A stretch of 14,910 bases of DNA from DAOTXN01 sp034435435. GTDB lineage: Bacteria > Chloroflexota > Anaerolineae > S140-20. Positions 6,383-14,910 of this stretch are shown piece after piece. The position numbers and the translations under genes are program-made. The stretch is taken from the NCBI GenBank assembly GCA_034435435.1, contig DAOTXN010000104.1:1-14910 (forward strand). Direction: 5' to 3'. The stretch's first letter is position 1. Each line of letters starts with the position of its first letter. The notes below the pieces were generated by a model. The model searched no databases and was not told where the DNA came from. It was given only the letters and a program-made list of their open reading frames with translations.

Positions 6383-7984
6383 ATGAGCCAAGATACCTGG
6401 ATCGGCAGAAAACTGGGCAATTATACCATCCTCAATCTGATCGGACGGGGCGGCTCGGGCCGCGTCTACCTGGCGCAACACACCATTCTGGAGCGCCAGG
6501 CGGCCATCAAGATTTTGCGGGCCGACCTGGACGCAGTGGACCAACATCTGGACCATTTCTTGCAAGAGGCCCGCACTATCGCCAAGATGCGCCACCCTCA
6601 CATCGTGCAACTCTACGACTTTGGTCAAATCCAAGACACTTATTTTATGGTCATGGAGTACATCCCCGGCGACAGCCTGGAGAAAAAGCTCAAAGCCGCC
6701 CAGACCGCCAGGCGTCTCTTGCCCGGCGTCCAAGTCTGGCGCATCATTAAACAGATGGGCGAGGGGCTGACGTACATCCACGAACAAGGCGTGGTCCACC
6801 GTGACATCAAACCGGCCAACGTCCTGCTTACCCAGGCCGGCAACGTTGTCATTTCAGACTTTGGGGTTGCCAAGCTACTGGCCGGACGGGGCGACACGAC
6901 TACCGGCACGATCACCGGCACACCGGCCTATATGTCCCCCGAACAAGCCTTGGGCCAGGCTATTGACCACCGCGCCGACCTGTATTCGATGGCCATTATC
7001 GTCTACGAGATGCTGGTGGGGCGCGTGCCCTTTGACGCCACGCCGGCCGTCACGGCAGTGTTGAAACATCTGAACGACCCGGTGCCTCCGCCGCGCCAAT
7101 TCAATTCCGCCATCCCTGCCCATGTAGAGATCGAGCTGCTCAAAGCCCTGTCCAAGCGCCCCGAAAGCCGCCATCAAAGTGTGGCCGAGTTTTTGCATGC
7201 CCTGGCCAGCACCGGGCGAGCGGTGCCCCAGCAAGCCACGACCGAAGCGGTCAAGACGGCGGTCGGGCCGGACGGTAAGGAGTATATTCATATCCCGGCC
7301 GGCGAATTTTGGATGGGCAGCCCCCACGACGACGACGCCCCCCGGCGGCGCGTGTATCTGGACGGTTTTTATATCAGCCGCTACCCTGTGACCAACGCCG
7401 AGTATCACGCCTTTGTGGAAACGACGTTTCACTTTCCCCCGCAACACTGGCGCGATGGCCTTTATCTCGACTGGGAAGCCGACCATCCCATTACCTACGT
7501 CAATTGGCACGACGCCGATGCATACTGCCGGTGGGCGGGAGGCCGCCTGCCCACCGAGGCCGAGTGGGAAAAAGCCGCGCGCGGGACCGATGAGCGGCGT
7601 TATCCGTGGGGCAACACGTTCGACGCTGTTCGTTGCAACAGCAGAGAAGGCGGACGCGACGCCGCCACACCTGTCGGCAAATACTCCCCCGCCGGCGACA
7701 GCCCCTACGGCGTCAGCGACATGGCCGGCAACGTCTGGGAATGGGTGCACGACTGGTACGCCGCCAGCCCCGGCGAGTTGTTCCCGGGCTACAATCCCAT
7801 GGGGCCGGCCGAGGGTAAAGCTAAAGTGATTCGCGGCGGCTCCTTTGCCAACAAAGCCAGCCTGGTCACCGCTTTTACGCGGGACCAGGCTCCGCCCAGC
7901 GTTTGTATGGTGAATTATGGCTTTCGCGTGCGCTTGGGTGAAGAGGTGTTCAAAGAGTCTACTCAAACCTCGACGATCCGATAA
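6383..7984 (+). CDS. Cytosolic Ser/Thr protein kinase fused to FGE-sulfatase (SUMF1-like) domain
   Basis: A 533-residue fusion. The kinase domain (about 14-275) has GRGGSGRVYL, K43, HRDIKPAN (D141), DFG (D159) and GTPAYMSPEQ, all residues needed for catalysis. A short linker leads to an FGE/SUMF1-type domain (about 296-518), recognised by IPAGEFWMGS, PVTNAEYHAF, YVNWHDADAYCRWAGGRLPTE (split reading), GNVWEWVHDW and VIRGGSFAN. The cysteine pair used by true formylglycine-generating enzymes near RGGS is absent (N in place of C), so sulfatase activation is unlikely; such fusions probably use the C-type-lectin-like fold for binding. No membrane helix or signal peptide is seen. The ATG at 6383 has only a weak ribosome binding site but lies well placed behind a promoter. 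The last 22 bases overlap the convergent osmC-like gene. Confidence 0.92.
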   Translation: MSQDTWIGRKLGNYTILNLIGRGGSGRVYLAQHTILERQAAIKILRADLDAVDQHLDHFLQEARTIAKMRHPHIVQLYDFGQIQDTYFMVMEYIPGDSLEKKLKAAQTARRLLPGVQVWRIIKQMGEGLTYIHEQGVVHRDIKPANVLLTQAGNVVISDFGVAKLLAGRGDTTTGTITGTPAYMSPEQALGQAIDHRADLYSMAIIVYEMLVGRVPFDATPAVTAVLKHLNDPVPPPRQFNSAIPAHVEIELLKALSKRPESRHQSVAEFLHALASTGRAVPQQATTEAVKTAVGPDGKEYIHIPAGEFWMGSPHDDDAPRRRVYLDGFYISRYPVTNAEYHAFVETTFHFPPQHWRDGLYLDWEADHPITYVNWHDADAYCRWAGGRLPTEAEWEKAARGTDERRYPWGNTFDAVRCNSREGGRDAATPVGKYSPAGDSPYGVSDMAGNVWEWVHDWYAASPGELFPGYNPMGPAEGKAKVIRGGSFANKASLVTAFTRDQAPPSVCMVNYGFRVRLGEEVFKESTQTSTIR

Positions 7985-8376
7985 CTCGTCACCACCTCGG
8001 CGACGCCTTTGACCGTCGCGCTGACCGAGCAATACTGCTCCTCCGAAAGCCGTATGGCGTCGGCCACGGCCTTTTCTTTCAACCCGCGCCCCTTGAGCAC
8101 ATACTCGACCTCGATCCGTCGAAAAGTCCACGGCGGCTCTCGATCTTGCTCACCCCTGATGTTGATCTCTAGTCCCTGCAAGTCTTGACGTTTCTTTTCC
8201 AAGATGTTGACCACGTCTACGGCGGTACAACCGGCCAACGCCACGAGCAGCAAATCCGAGGGTTTCATCCCCGTCGCGTTGGCCTCGTCCTGCGCGGACA
8301 TGACCACCGCGTGCTTGCTGCTATCCACGCCGACGAATTGCTTGCCGCCAAACCAAGTGACTTTTGCGTGCGCCAT
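7963..8376 (-). CDS. OsmC family protein (peroxide reductase-like)
   Basis: A 137-residue OsmC/Ohr/YhfA-family protein. These are homodimeric thiol peroxidases that reduce organic hydroperoxides or hydrogen peroxide. The two family cysteines are present: C50 in ALAGCTAVDV and C116 in EEQYCSVSATV. The MKPSDLLLVAL segment before C50 is the usual central-helix entry. It lacks the longer N-terminus of Ohr, and the sequence around C50 is nearer to the OsmC/YhfA branch. AAAGGAG (8395 to 8389) lies 12 bases before the ATG. The 3' end overlaps the kinase-FGE gene tail to tail by 22 bases. It stands 25 bases downstream of the ABC relic and may be transcribed from that relic's promoter. Confidence 0.9.
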   Translation of the reverse strand: MAHAKVTWFGGKQFVGVDSSKHAVVMSAQDEANATGMKPSDLLLVALAGCTAVDVVNILEKKRQDLQGLEINIRGEQDREPPWTFRRIEVEYVLKGRGLKEKAVADAIRLSEEQYCSVSATVKGVAEVVTSYRIVEV

Positions 8377-8401
8377 GACGAATTTGCGCTCCTTTCCGCG
8401 C

Positions 8402-8756
8402 TCAACTTTCGAATGAGGTCCCGACTTGCCCGGCCCGCCTCACCACGAAAGCGATCACGCCCAGCAAAGCCAGAATTAACCCGACCAGCAAAAACGTCCA
8501 CAGCCATGTCTGACCATGCGCCGCCGTTCTGGCCGATCTCGATAATGGGAGCCAGGAGATAATACGTGGGAAAAACTTTGCCAATCCAGGCCAGAATTTG
8601 CGGGAAAACATAAAGGCCGGCGCGTACAAAAAGACGCCGGTGCTCTTGATCGTCGCAAACAGGGTGTTGATGTCCTTCACGAGCGCGCCCAGCAACACCC
8701 CACAACTGACCATAGCGGTAGGTCAAGTTCTCAGCCATGATTGCGTCACCAGCCAT
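8402..8756 (-). pseudogene. Collapsed ABC exporter: ATPase start joined to ABC-2 permease end
   Basis: The minus strand begins with a good start (ATG 8756-8754, AAAGGA 6 bases upstream) and MAENLTYRYGQL, the usual first strand of an ABC ATPase. Near 8700 the homology switches, in another frame, to the C-terminal part of an ABC-2 permease: GVLLGALVKDINTLFATIKS, then LAWIGKVFPTYYLLAP, then FLLVGLILALLGVIAFVVRR. The Walker boxes and most permease helices are missing. Two frame changes sit in homopolymers: a run of four A at 8605-8608 (plus strand) appears to have lost one base, and a run of five A at 8490-8494 to have gained one. An internal deletion probably fused adjacent ATPase and permease genes. 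Assembly or sequencing error could explain the frameshifts but not the missing domains. Confidence 0.8.
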
Positions 8757-8785
8757 CCTAGTTCCTTTCTCTGCGAGATGGCAGG

Positions 8786-8814
8786 ATTATATGACCGGCG
8801 CATCTCCACGTCAA
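8786..8814 (-). promoter_or_regulatory. Strong sigma70-like promoter of the ABC relic
   Basis: Read on the minus strand, TTGACG (8814-8809) and TATAAT (8791-8786) are 17 bases apart, an almost perfect consensus. The start would be near 8779, about 23 bases before the relic's ATG. It seems intact and may now serve the OsmC-family gene. Confidence 0.65.
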
Positions 8815-8847
8815 CTCGCCCTCCCGCAGAATAGAGCCGAATACTCC

Positions 8848-8875
8848 TTGCCAAGATGTCCGAGACGGATATAAT
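8848..8875 (+). promoter_or_regulatory. Sigma70-like promoter of malQ
   Basis: TTGCCA (8848-8853) and a perfect TATAAT (8870-8875) are 16 bases apart. Transcription from about 8882 leaves a 34-base leader before the ATG at 8916. The promoter lies across the upstream ATG at 8856, which therefore cannot be the translated start. It is divergent to the promoter at 8786-8814. Confidence 0.65.
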
Positions 8876-8915
8876 CATCCTGACACCCCTTCACGAACAG
8901 ACAGGAGAACACACC

Positions 8916-10469
<1,554 letters not shown>

Positions 10470-10480
10470 CGGCGAGTTAG

Positions 10481-10520
10481 CACGCCACAGCGTGAAGAAA
10501 AAGCCATACGCCCCAATAAT
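10481..10520 (+). promoter_or_regulatory. Candidate promoter and operator of brnTA
   Basis: A small palindrome CACGC-CACA-GCGTG (10481-10494) overlaps a weak -35 GTGAAG (10492-10497), followed after 17 bases by AATAAT (10515-10520, 5 of 6 positions). BrnA-type antitoxins repress their own operon, so the palindrome is a possible operator. No T run follows, so it is not a terminator for malQ. Confidence 0.25.
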
Positions 10521-10545
10521 CGCCACAAGGGTCAAGAGGCGAACA

Positions 10546-10848
10546 ATGCGTTACAACTTTGACTGGGATCCTACCAAAGAAAAGCAGAACATGCGCAAAC
10601 ACAATGTTGCTTTTCGCCGGGCAGCGACGGTTTTTCGTGATCCGAACCAACTTTCCACCTACGACGAAGAACATAGCCAAGACCAAGATCGTTGGATAAC
10701 CATCGGCCTAGACAGCGGCGGTATCTTGCGGGTTGTCGTCCACACATTTGAGCAAGTTGACCAAGACTTGTGTGAAATCCGCATCATCTCAGCACGCAAA
10801 GCAACTACAGCTGAAGCGAATCAGTATAGAGAGAGGGACGCATTATGA
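10546..10848 (+). CDS. brnT: BrnT family toxin (type II TA)
   Basis: A 100-residue RelE-like ribonuclease toxin of the BrnT family; characterised members cleave RNA and stop translation. The family pattern is clear: FDWDPTKEKQNMRKHNVAF at the N-terminus, AATVFRDPN, the HSQDQDRWITIG segment, LRVVVHTF and the closing IRIISARKATTAEANQYRE. The start is the ATG at 10546, with GAGG (10536-10539) 6 bases upstream; upstream in-frame codons have no family similarity. The toxin comes first and overlaps the antitoxin start by ATGA, the usual brnT-brnA order. The protein seems complete. It lies between malQ and the helicase gene, with nothing to link it to either. Confidence 0.88.
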   Translation: MRYNFDWDPTKEKQNMRKHNVAFRRAATVFRDPNQLSTYDEEHSQDQDRWITIGLDSGGILRVVVHTFEQVDQDLCEIRIISARKATTAEANQYRERDAL

Positions 10849-11054
10849 AGGCAGAATATGATTTTTCCAAGGGCTCACGTGGCAAATTTTATCAACCCGA
10901 CGCTGTCTTTAACTTTCCAGTTTACCTCGAGCCAGACGTGAATGACTTTATGAACAAACTTGCAGAGGAACAAGATATCGACATTCAAAAGCTGGTCAAC
11001 GAATGGCTCAGAGTAAGCATCAAGTTGCTCCAGAGTGTCCAGCGATCCCATTGA
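10845..11054 (+). CDS. brnA: BrnA-like antitoxin
   Basis: A 69-residue partner of the BrnT toxin. The N-terminal EYDFSKGSRGKF (residues 4-15) is the segment found at the start of many BrnA and CopG-type antitoxins. FNFPVYLEPDVNDFMNKLAE then IQKLVNEWLR fit a ribbon-helix-helix fold: one strand and two helices that dimerise to bind DNA. In this family the antitoxin covers the toxin and represses the operon. Translation starts in the ATGA shared with brnT. The tail after NEWLR (SIKLLQSVQRSH) is short and not recognised. The stop lies 24 bases before the helicase gene in the same frame. Confidence 0.8.
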   Translation: MKAEYDFSKGSRGKFYQPDAVFNFPVYLEPDVNDFMNKLAEEQDIDIQKLVNEWLRVSIKLLQSVQRSH

Positions 11055-11078
11055 TCGGAGTGGCGAAAGTTTCATCAG

Positions 11079-13055
11079 ATGGCTGTTCCATCCCGACCGA
11101 CCTACCAAAACCCAGACGACGACATCGCCTTGCTCTTCGCCCCGTGGGGCCCGGTGGCCAAGCTTTTGGGCGACGGCTACCGCCCCCGGCGCGGCCAGGC
11201 GCTCATGGCCCGGCTGGTCAAACAAGCTTTGGATGCAGGCCAGCACGCCTTTATCGAAGCCGGCACCGGCAGCGGCAAATCCTTCGCCTATCTCATCCCG
11301 CTGATATGGAGCGGGCGCAAAGCCTTTATCTCCACCGCCAACAAAACACTCCAGACCCAACTATGGGAAAAAGACCTGCCTGCGCTGCGCCGCATCGCGC
11401 CGCGACCCTTTACGGCGGCGCTGCTCAAAGGACGCTCTAACTATGTGTGCCTGCTCAAGCTAAAAGAAGCCAGCCGCCAACCCGAATTGTTCGGAGCGGG
11501 CGAGTTTGACAGCATGTCGGCGCTGCTGGAACGCATCGAGCAGGTCCCATCCGGCGATGTGGAGACGCTGCGGCTGTCAGGCGATCTGTTAAACAAAGTG
11601 ACCGCCGGTCGCCACGAGTGCGCCAACTACCAGTGCCCATTTTTCCACAACTGCTACTACGAGCGGGCCAAAGCCGAGGCCCAAGAGGCCGACATCGTCG
11701 TAGTGAATCACGCGCTGCTGGCCTACAACCTGGCGCTGGAACAACCCTTCCTGGCCGAGCGCGACGTGATCGTCGTGGACGAGGCTCACGAATTCGAGCC
11801 TTACGTGATCAGCGCGTTGCGCCTCAGCCTGGAATACGTCACTGTTCCCGGACTGATCAACGACCCGGTAGTGCTGCGCAACGTGGACGAGCGCCTGCGC
11901 GGGCAGGCTGTGGCCGCCAATCACGAGCTGTTCCAAGAGCTGGGAACGGTCGGCGAGCAGGCCGGAGAGCGCCGCTGGACGCTGGAGGGCGAAATCCAAC
12001 CCGCCATGGCCCTGATCGGGCAGTTGCAAAAGATACACCGCCAGCTCCAAAAGACCTATCCCCCGGTCAAAGGCGATGAGGAAAACGAAGAGAACGTTCG
12101 CCACCAGACCACCATGGAATGGCTGGGCCAACTGGCGGGCGAGATCACGGCGCTGGCGCAGGCGACGCCCGCGGATCACGTGCGGTATTGCGAAAGCTGG
12201 ACCGGCGACACGCGCCCCGACGACCTGGCCTTGCAGCGCGAGCCGCTGGACGTGGCCGATTTTTTGCGCGAAAAGCTATTCGAGAAAACCAAAACGGTCG
12301 TGTGTACCAGCGCCACGCTGACGGTGAACCGGCGTTTCGACTATTTTCGGCGGCGATTGGGCGCCCCCGACGGGCCCGATGGCGTGATCGAGCGTTTGAT
12401 CGAAAGCCCCTTTGATTTTCCCAACCAGGCCCTGCTTTACACCCCGCCGGGTCTGGAGCCGCAATACGGCGACGGCGAATGGGCATACGTCGAGCGACTG
12501 ACCGACGAAGTGGAGCGACTGGTCCACGCCAGCCGGGGCCGGGCCTTTGTGCTGTGCACCAGCACCCGTCGCATGCGCCAATTGTACGAAGACCTGTGGC
12601 ATCGGCTGCCCTACAACTGCCTGCGGCAAGGGCTGGCCTCCCGCGCTGAGCTGTTAGAGGAATTCAAAGACGACCCCACCGGCGCGGTGCTGTTCGCCAC
12701 GCGCAGCTTTTGGGAAGGCGTGGACATCCCCGGCGAGGCGTTGTCGCTGGTCATCATCGACAAGCTGCCCTTTGCCCCCTACCGCGACCCGGTCTACCAG
12801 CAGCGCGAACAACGCGCCCGCGCAGCCGGCGGCAATCCGTTTATGGACATCTCGCTGCCCGAAGCCACGCTCACCCTCAAGCAAGGCGTGGGCCGCCTCA
12901 TCCGCGCCGAGACCGACCGGGGCGTGATGGCGGTTTTGGACTCGCGCATCAACACCGCCCGCTACGGCCGGCAGATGATCGCCAGCCTGCCTCCGGCCCG
13001 ACGCACCACCCACTTTGAGGAGGTGGTCGCGTTTTTTCGAGAGGCGCAGACCTGA
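11079..13055 (+). CDS. dinG: DinG/XPD-family Fe-S DNA helicase
   Basis: A 658-residue superfamily 2 helicase of the DinG/Rad3/XPD type that unwinds DNA 5' to 3' using ATP; relatives act in repair and in clearing R-loops and other blocked structures. Motifs seen: Walker A EAGTGSGKS (60-68, K67), DEAH (234-237), TSAT (410-413), FWEGVDIPGE (544-553) and motif VI QGVGRLIR (602-609). Four cysteines between motifs I and II (C124, C181, C186, C192) match the [4Fe-4S] cluster ligands of the family. No exonuclease domain is fused at the N-terminus. The ATG at 11079 has a poor ribosome binding site, but an in-frame stop at 11052 prevents an earlier start. It may share a transcript with brnTA. Gene name is by family; YoaA-like is possible. 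Confidence 0.93.
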   Translation: MAVPSRPTYQNPDDDIALLFAPWGPVAKLLGDGYRPRRGQALMARLVKQALDAGQHAFIEAGTGSGKSFAYLIPLIWSGRKAFISTANKTLQTQLWEKDLPALRRIAPRPFTAALLKGRSNYVCLLKLKEASRQPELFGAGEFDSMSALLERIEQVPSGDVETLRLSGDLLNKVTAGRHECANYQCPFFHNCYYERAKAEAQEADIVVVNHALLAYNLALEQPFLAERDVIVVDEAHEFEPYVISALRLSLEYVTVPGLINDPVVLRNVDERLRGQAVAANHELFQELGTVGEQAGERRWTLEGEIQPAMALIGQLQKIHRQLQKTYPPVKGDEENEENVRHQTTMEWLGQLAGEITALAQATPADHVRYCESWTGDTRPDDLALQREPLDVADFLREKLFEKTKTVVCTSATLTVNRRFDYFRRRLGAPDGPDGVIERLIESPFDFPNQALLYTPPGLEPQYGDGEWAYVERLTDEVERLVHASRGRAFVLCTSTRRMRQLYEDLWHRLPYNCLRQGLASRAELLEEFKDDPTGAVLFATRSFWEGVDIPGEALSLVIIDKLPFAPYRDPVYQQREQRARAAGGNPFMDISLPEATLTLKQGVGRLIRAETDRGVMAVLDSRINTARYGRQMIASLPPARRTTHFEEVVAFFREAQT

Positions 13056-13277
13056 TCTCCTCTATCGGTTTGCCGCCAGACACCTCGTACCGACCGAACC
13101 GCTCTTATGCAGTCCGAGTATATTATCAAGCCAAGGTTTCTATCGCGCCCTGCTCGGGTCCGCGTTGGACATAAATACCGCCCTGGCCTGGTTTTGAAGT
13201 TTTAACTGTCCAAATGCGTCTAACTGGATGGTTTGGCTTTGACCCACTCTGCATAGACTTGAGGTTGAGGAGCCGTT

Positions 13278-14867
13278 GTGCGGATGACAAGTCGGCCTGT
13301 TCGCCGGTGGAGCCTGCGCACCAAAATAAGCGCCTGGGTCTTGATTCCCACAGCCATCATCTTGGCTATCGTCGCCTGGGCCACGCTGTACGCCTATCAG
13401 CATTTGACCGAGGATCTGGTGATGCAGCGCAATCAGGAATTCACCCGCCTCATCGCCGACCAGTTGGCCCGTGAGATGACCGAAGACATTGAGTTGCTCA
13501 CCGTGTTTGCCCGCCCACAACACACCCGCGACCCGGCGACCGAGCAGCTCGTCTTTCATCGCGTCAGCAGCATCGTCCGACCGCGCATCGGCGTCGGCGG
13601 CAGCGCCTACGTGGTGGATAGCGACGGGCGCATCATCTACCACTCGGACATCTCGCACATTGGCGAGGACGTTTCCGGACGCTTTGCGGTTCGGCAAGCC
13701 CTGGCTCAGAAAACCGGCGTCCTACGCACCCGCGATCATCAGGACCGCGAAATTGTGGCCGGTTACGCGCCTGTGCCCAACACGGCCTGGGGTCTCATCA
13801 CCGAAGAAAGCTGGTCAGCCCTGATCCGCTCGAGCCAGAATTACCGGCGCTCTCTCTTATTGTTGCTGGCGATGGGCGTCGTGGCCCCGATTTTAGCCAT
13901 CGCCATCGGCGTGCGGCGTATCACCCGGCCCATCGCCGACCTGATGGGCGCTACCCAAAAGGTTGCCGCAGGAAATTTCGACCACACCATCAACGTCGCC
14001 ACGGGAGACGAGCTGGAGGAGCTTGCCAAACAGTTCAACCGTATGACCGAACATATCCGGGCGTCGCACGCTGACCTGGAACGCAAAGTTTTAGACCGCA
14101 CCCAAGAATTGGCGGCCCTTTACGCCATTGCCTCCAGCGTCAACCAGTCGCTCGACCCGGACCGGACCCTAGATCGGGCGCTGGACGAATTGATGGCCCT
14201 TTTGGATGTGGAAGTCGGGGAAATCCGTTTATTAGACGAGATGAGAAATCGCCTCGTGATCTGCTCTCAGCGCGGGTTATCGCCCGATTTTGTGCGAGAC
14301 ACCGACCAGCGGGCGGCGTCCGAAACACTGCCGGGGCGCACTCTACTGTCGGGCCGTTTTGTGTTTCTGGAGGATTTGGCGCCAAGCCCTCATCACGTGT
14401 GGGAGCAGCGGGAGAACCTGCGCGCCATCGCCGTGTGCCCGCTGCGAGCCAAAGAAAAACAATTGGGCACGCTCAGCCTCGCTACTCGGCGCGGGCCGCG
14501 CCCCTTTAGCCTGAACGAGCGTGAGCTGTTGCGCGCCGCCAGCGACCAAGTCGCCATCGCCATCGAAAACGCCCAACTCTACCAGCAAGCCCAGCAATTC
14601 GCAGTGATGGAAGAGCGCAATCGTCTGGCCCGCGACCTGCACGATTCTGTCACCCAGTCCTTATACGGTGTGACGCTGTTTAGCGAGGCAGCGGAACGCT
14701 TGTTGCTGGCCGGAGACACGCGGCTGGCTGCGATCCATTTACACGAGCTTCAGCAGACCGCCCAAGAGGCCTTACGACATTACTCACAAGTTAAGGATCT
14801 CCTGAATTTGTCAAGTGCGACAACTCGGCCAAAGGGCTTTTTCGATGGTTCTTTCGCGTGCGTTTGA
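13278..14867 (+). CDS. Membrane sensor histidine kinase (Cache-HAMP-GAF-HisKA_3), C-terminus truncated
   Basis: A NarL/NreB-class sensor kinase, 529 residues as read. It has a membrane helix (about 21-40), an extracytoplasmic Cache/PAS-like domain (41-189) with VVDSDGRIIYHSDI, a second helix (192-211), HAMP (212-264), a short coiled coil, a GAF domain (about 283-430) and the HisKA_3 helix with ARDLHDSVTQSLYG, phosphoacceptor H455. After residue 500 (LQQTAQEALR) the expected ExRxLL-FxLRP stretch and the whole ATP-binding domain are missing; instead 29 unrelated residues follow to a TGA. So it cannot phosphorylate itself as encoded. GAGGAG (13267-13272) is 5 bases before GTG 13278 and 11 before ATG 13284; either may start. 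The 222-base gap upstream (13056-13277) shows no gene or convincing promoter. Confidence 0.85.
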   Translation: MRMTSRPVRRWSLRTKISAWVLIPTAIILAIVAWATLYAYQHLTEDLVMQRNQEFTRLIADQLAREMTEDIELLTVFARPQHTRDPATEQLVFHRVSSIVRPRIGVGGSAYVVDSDGRIIYHSDISHIGEDVSGRFAVRQALAQKTGVLRTRDHQDREIVAGYAPVPNTAWGLITEESWSALIRSSQNYRRSLLLLLAMGVVAPILAIAIGVRRITRPIADLMGATQKVAAGNFDHTINVATGDELEELAKQFNRMTEHIRASHADLERKVLDRTQELAALYAIASSVNQSLDPDRTLDRALDELMALLDVEVGEIRLLDEMRNRLVICSQRGLSPDFVRDTDQRAASETLPGRTLLSGRFVFLEDLAPSPHHVWEQRENLRAIAVCPLRAKEKQLGTLSLATRRGPRPFSLNERELLRAASDQVAIAIENAQLYQQAQQFAVMEERNRLARDLHDSVTQSLYGVTLFSEAAERLLLAGDTRLAAIHLHELQQTAQEALRHYSQVKDLLNLSSATTRPKGFFDGSFACV

Positions 14868-14910
14868 TGATGCCCAGCAATTTCGCGTTGGCCGCGAGAT
14901 AAGCCGCGAC
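14791..14910 (-). CDS. Partial ORF on opposite strand, possible transposase C-terminus
   Basis: An open minus-strand frame enters at the window edge and reads 39 residues before a TAA at 14793-14791. The readable part is lysine- and arginine-rich (ANAKLLGIIKRTRKNHRK, then SPLAELSHLTNSGDP). I do not recognise the family. The stop lies about 14 bases from the place where the histidine kinase loses its family pattern (near 14778), which is the geometry of a transposase ending just inside the end of an insertion sequence. The evidence is the geometry only; no catalytic motif is visible in this fragment, and the frame could be a chance opening. Confidence 0.4.
   Translation of the reverse strand, partial: VAAYLAANAKLLGIIKRTRKNHRKSPLAELSHLTNSGDP

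Noticed and set aside
6220..6750. Plus-strand open frame starting in the MITE
   Set aside because: It runs out of frame over the kinase domain of the kinase-FGE gene and has no family pattern.
7800..7984. Variable region of a diversity-generating retroelement in the FGE-like domain
   Set aside because: No reverse transcriptase, no template repeat in the window and no Asn-rich variable pattern at the C-terminus.
6875..8131. 418-residue open frame on the minus strand
   Set aside because: It is antisense to the kinase-FGE gene, shows no family pattern and reflects GC-rich codon bias.
8856..8915. ATG start at 8856 for malQ
   Set aside because: It falls inside the promoter; AGGAGA lies 7 bases before the ATG at 8916 and the family N-terminus begins there.
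10481..10494. Intrinsic terminator after malQ
   Set aside because: The stem is only 5 base pairs and no T run follows on the plus strand.

Overview
The window is GC-rich and gene-dense. Its proteins suggest a member of the Chloroflexota, roughly Anaerolineae-like: a Hanks-type Ser/Thr kinase carrying a Thr/Pro-rich extracellular linker and sensor, a kinase fused to an FGE-sulfatase domain, a split KorDABC ferredoxin oxidoreductase, a BrnT/BrnA pair and a HAMP-GAF NarL-type histidine kinase. This assignment rests on gene content only; no rRNA or tRNA gene was seen.

Left part (1-6020). A palindromic dispersed repeat precedes a transmembrane Ser/Thr kinase (258-2819) that has its own promoter. 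A second dispersed hairpin lies in the following gap. Then comes a tight operon, korD-korA-korB-korC (3097-5887), with ATGA overlaps at two junctions. It encodes a four-subunit 2-oxoacid:ferredoxin oxidoreductase. A 46-residue zinc-ribbon gene overlaps the end of korC by 8 bases.

Middle (6021-8915). Two tandem 109-bp palindromic MITE-like elements sit between CTAG tetranucleotides. They are followed by a promoter and a cytosolic Ser/Thr kinase fused to an FGE/SUMF1-like domain (6383-7984). On the minus strand are an OsmC-family peroxide-reductase-like gene (7963-8376) and a collapsed ABC exporter. The exporter relic keeps a strong promoter, the ribosome binding site and the first residues of an ATPase, joined to the C-terminal end of an ABC-2 permease that carries two compensating homopolymer frameshifts.

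Right part (8848-14910). A strong divergent promoter drives malQ (4-alpha-glucanotransferase). It is followed by a BrnT/BrnA toxin-antitoxin pair, a DinG/XPD-like Fe-S helicase, and a sensor histidine kinase. The kinase reading frame leaves the family pattern right after the phosphoacceptor helix. An opposite-strand reading frame that ends close to this break and runs off the window suggests a mobile element inserted there.

How the genes may work together: the KOR operon supplies reduced ferredoxin or 2-oxoacids to central metabolism, and malQ handles maltodextrin or glycogen. The kinases on either side of KOR share promoter layout and leader length and may be signalling genes of one regulon, which is inference. 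The right half shows repeated mobile-element and decay events.
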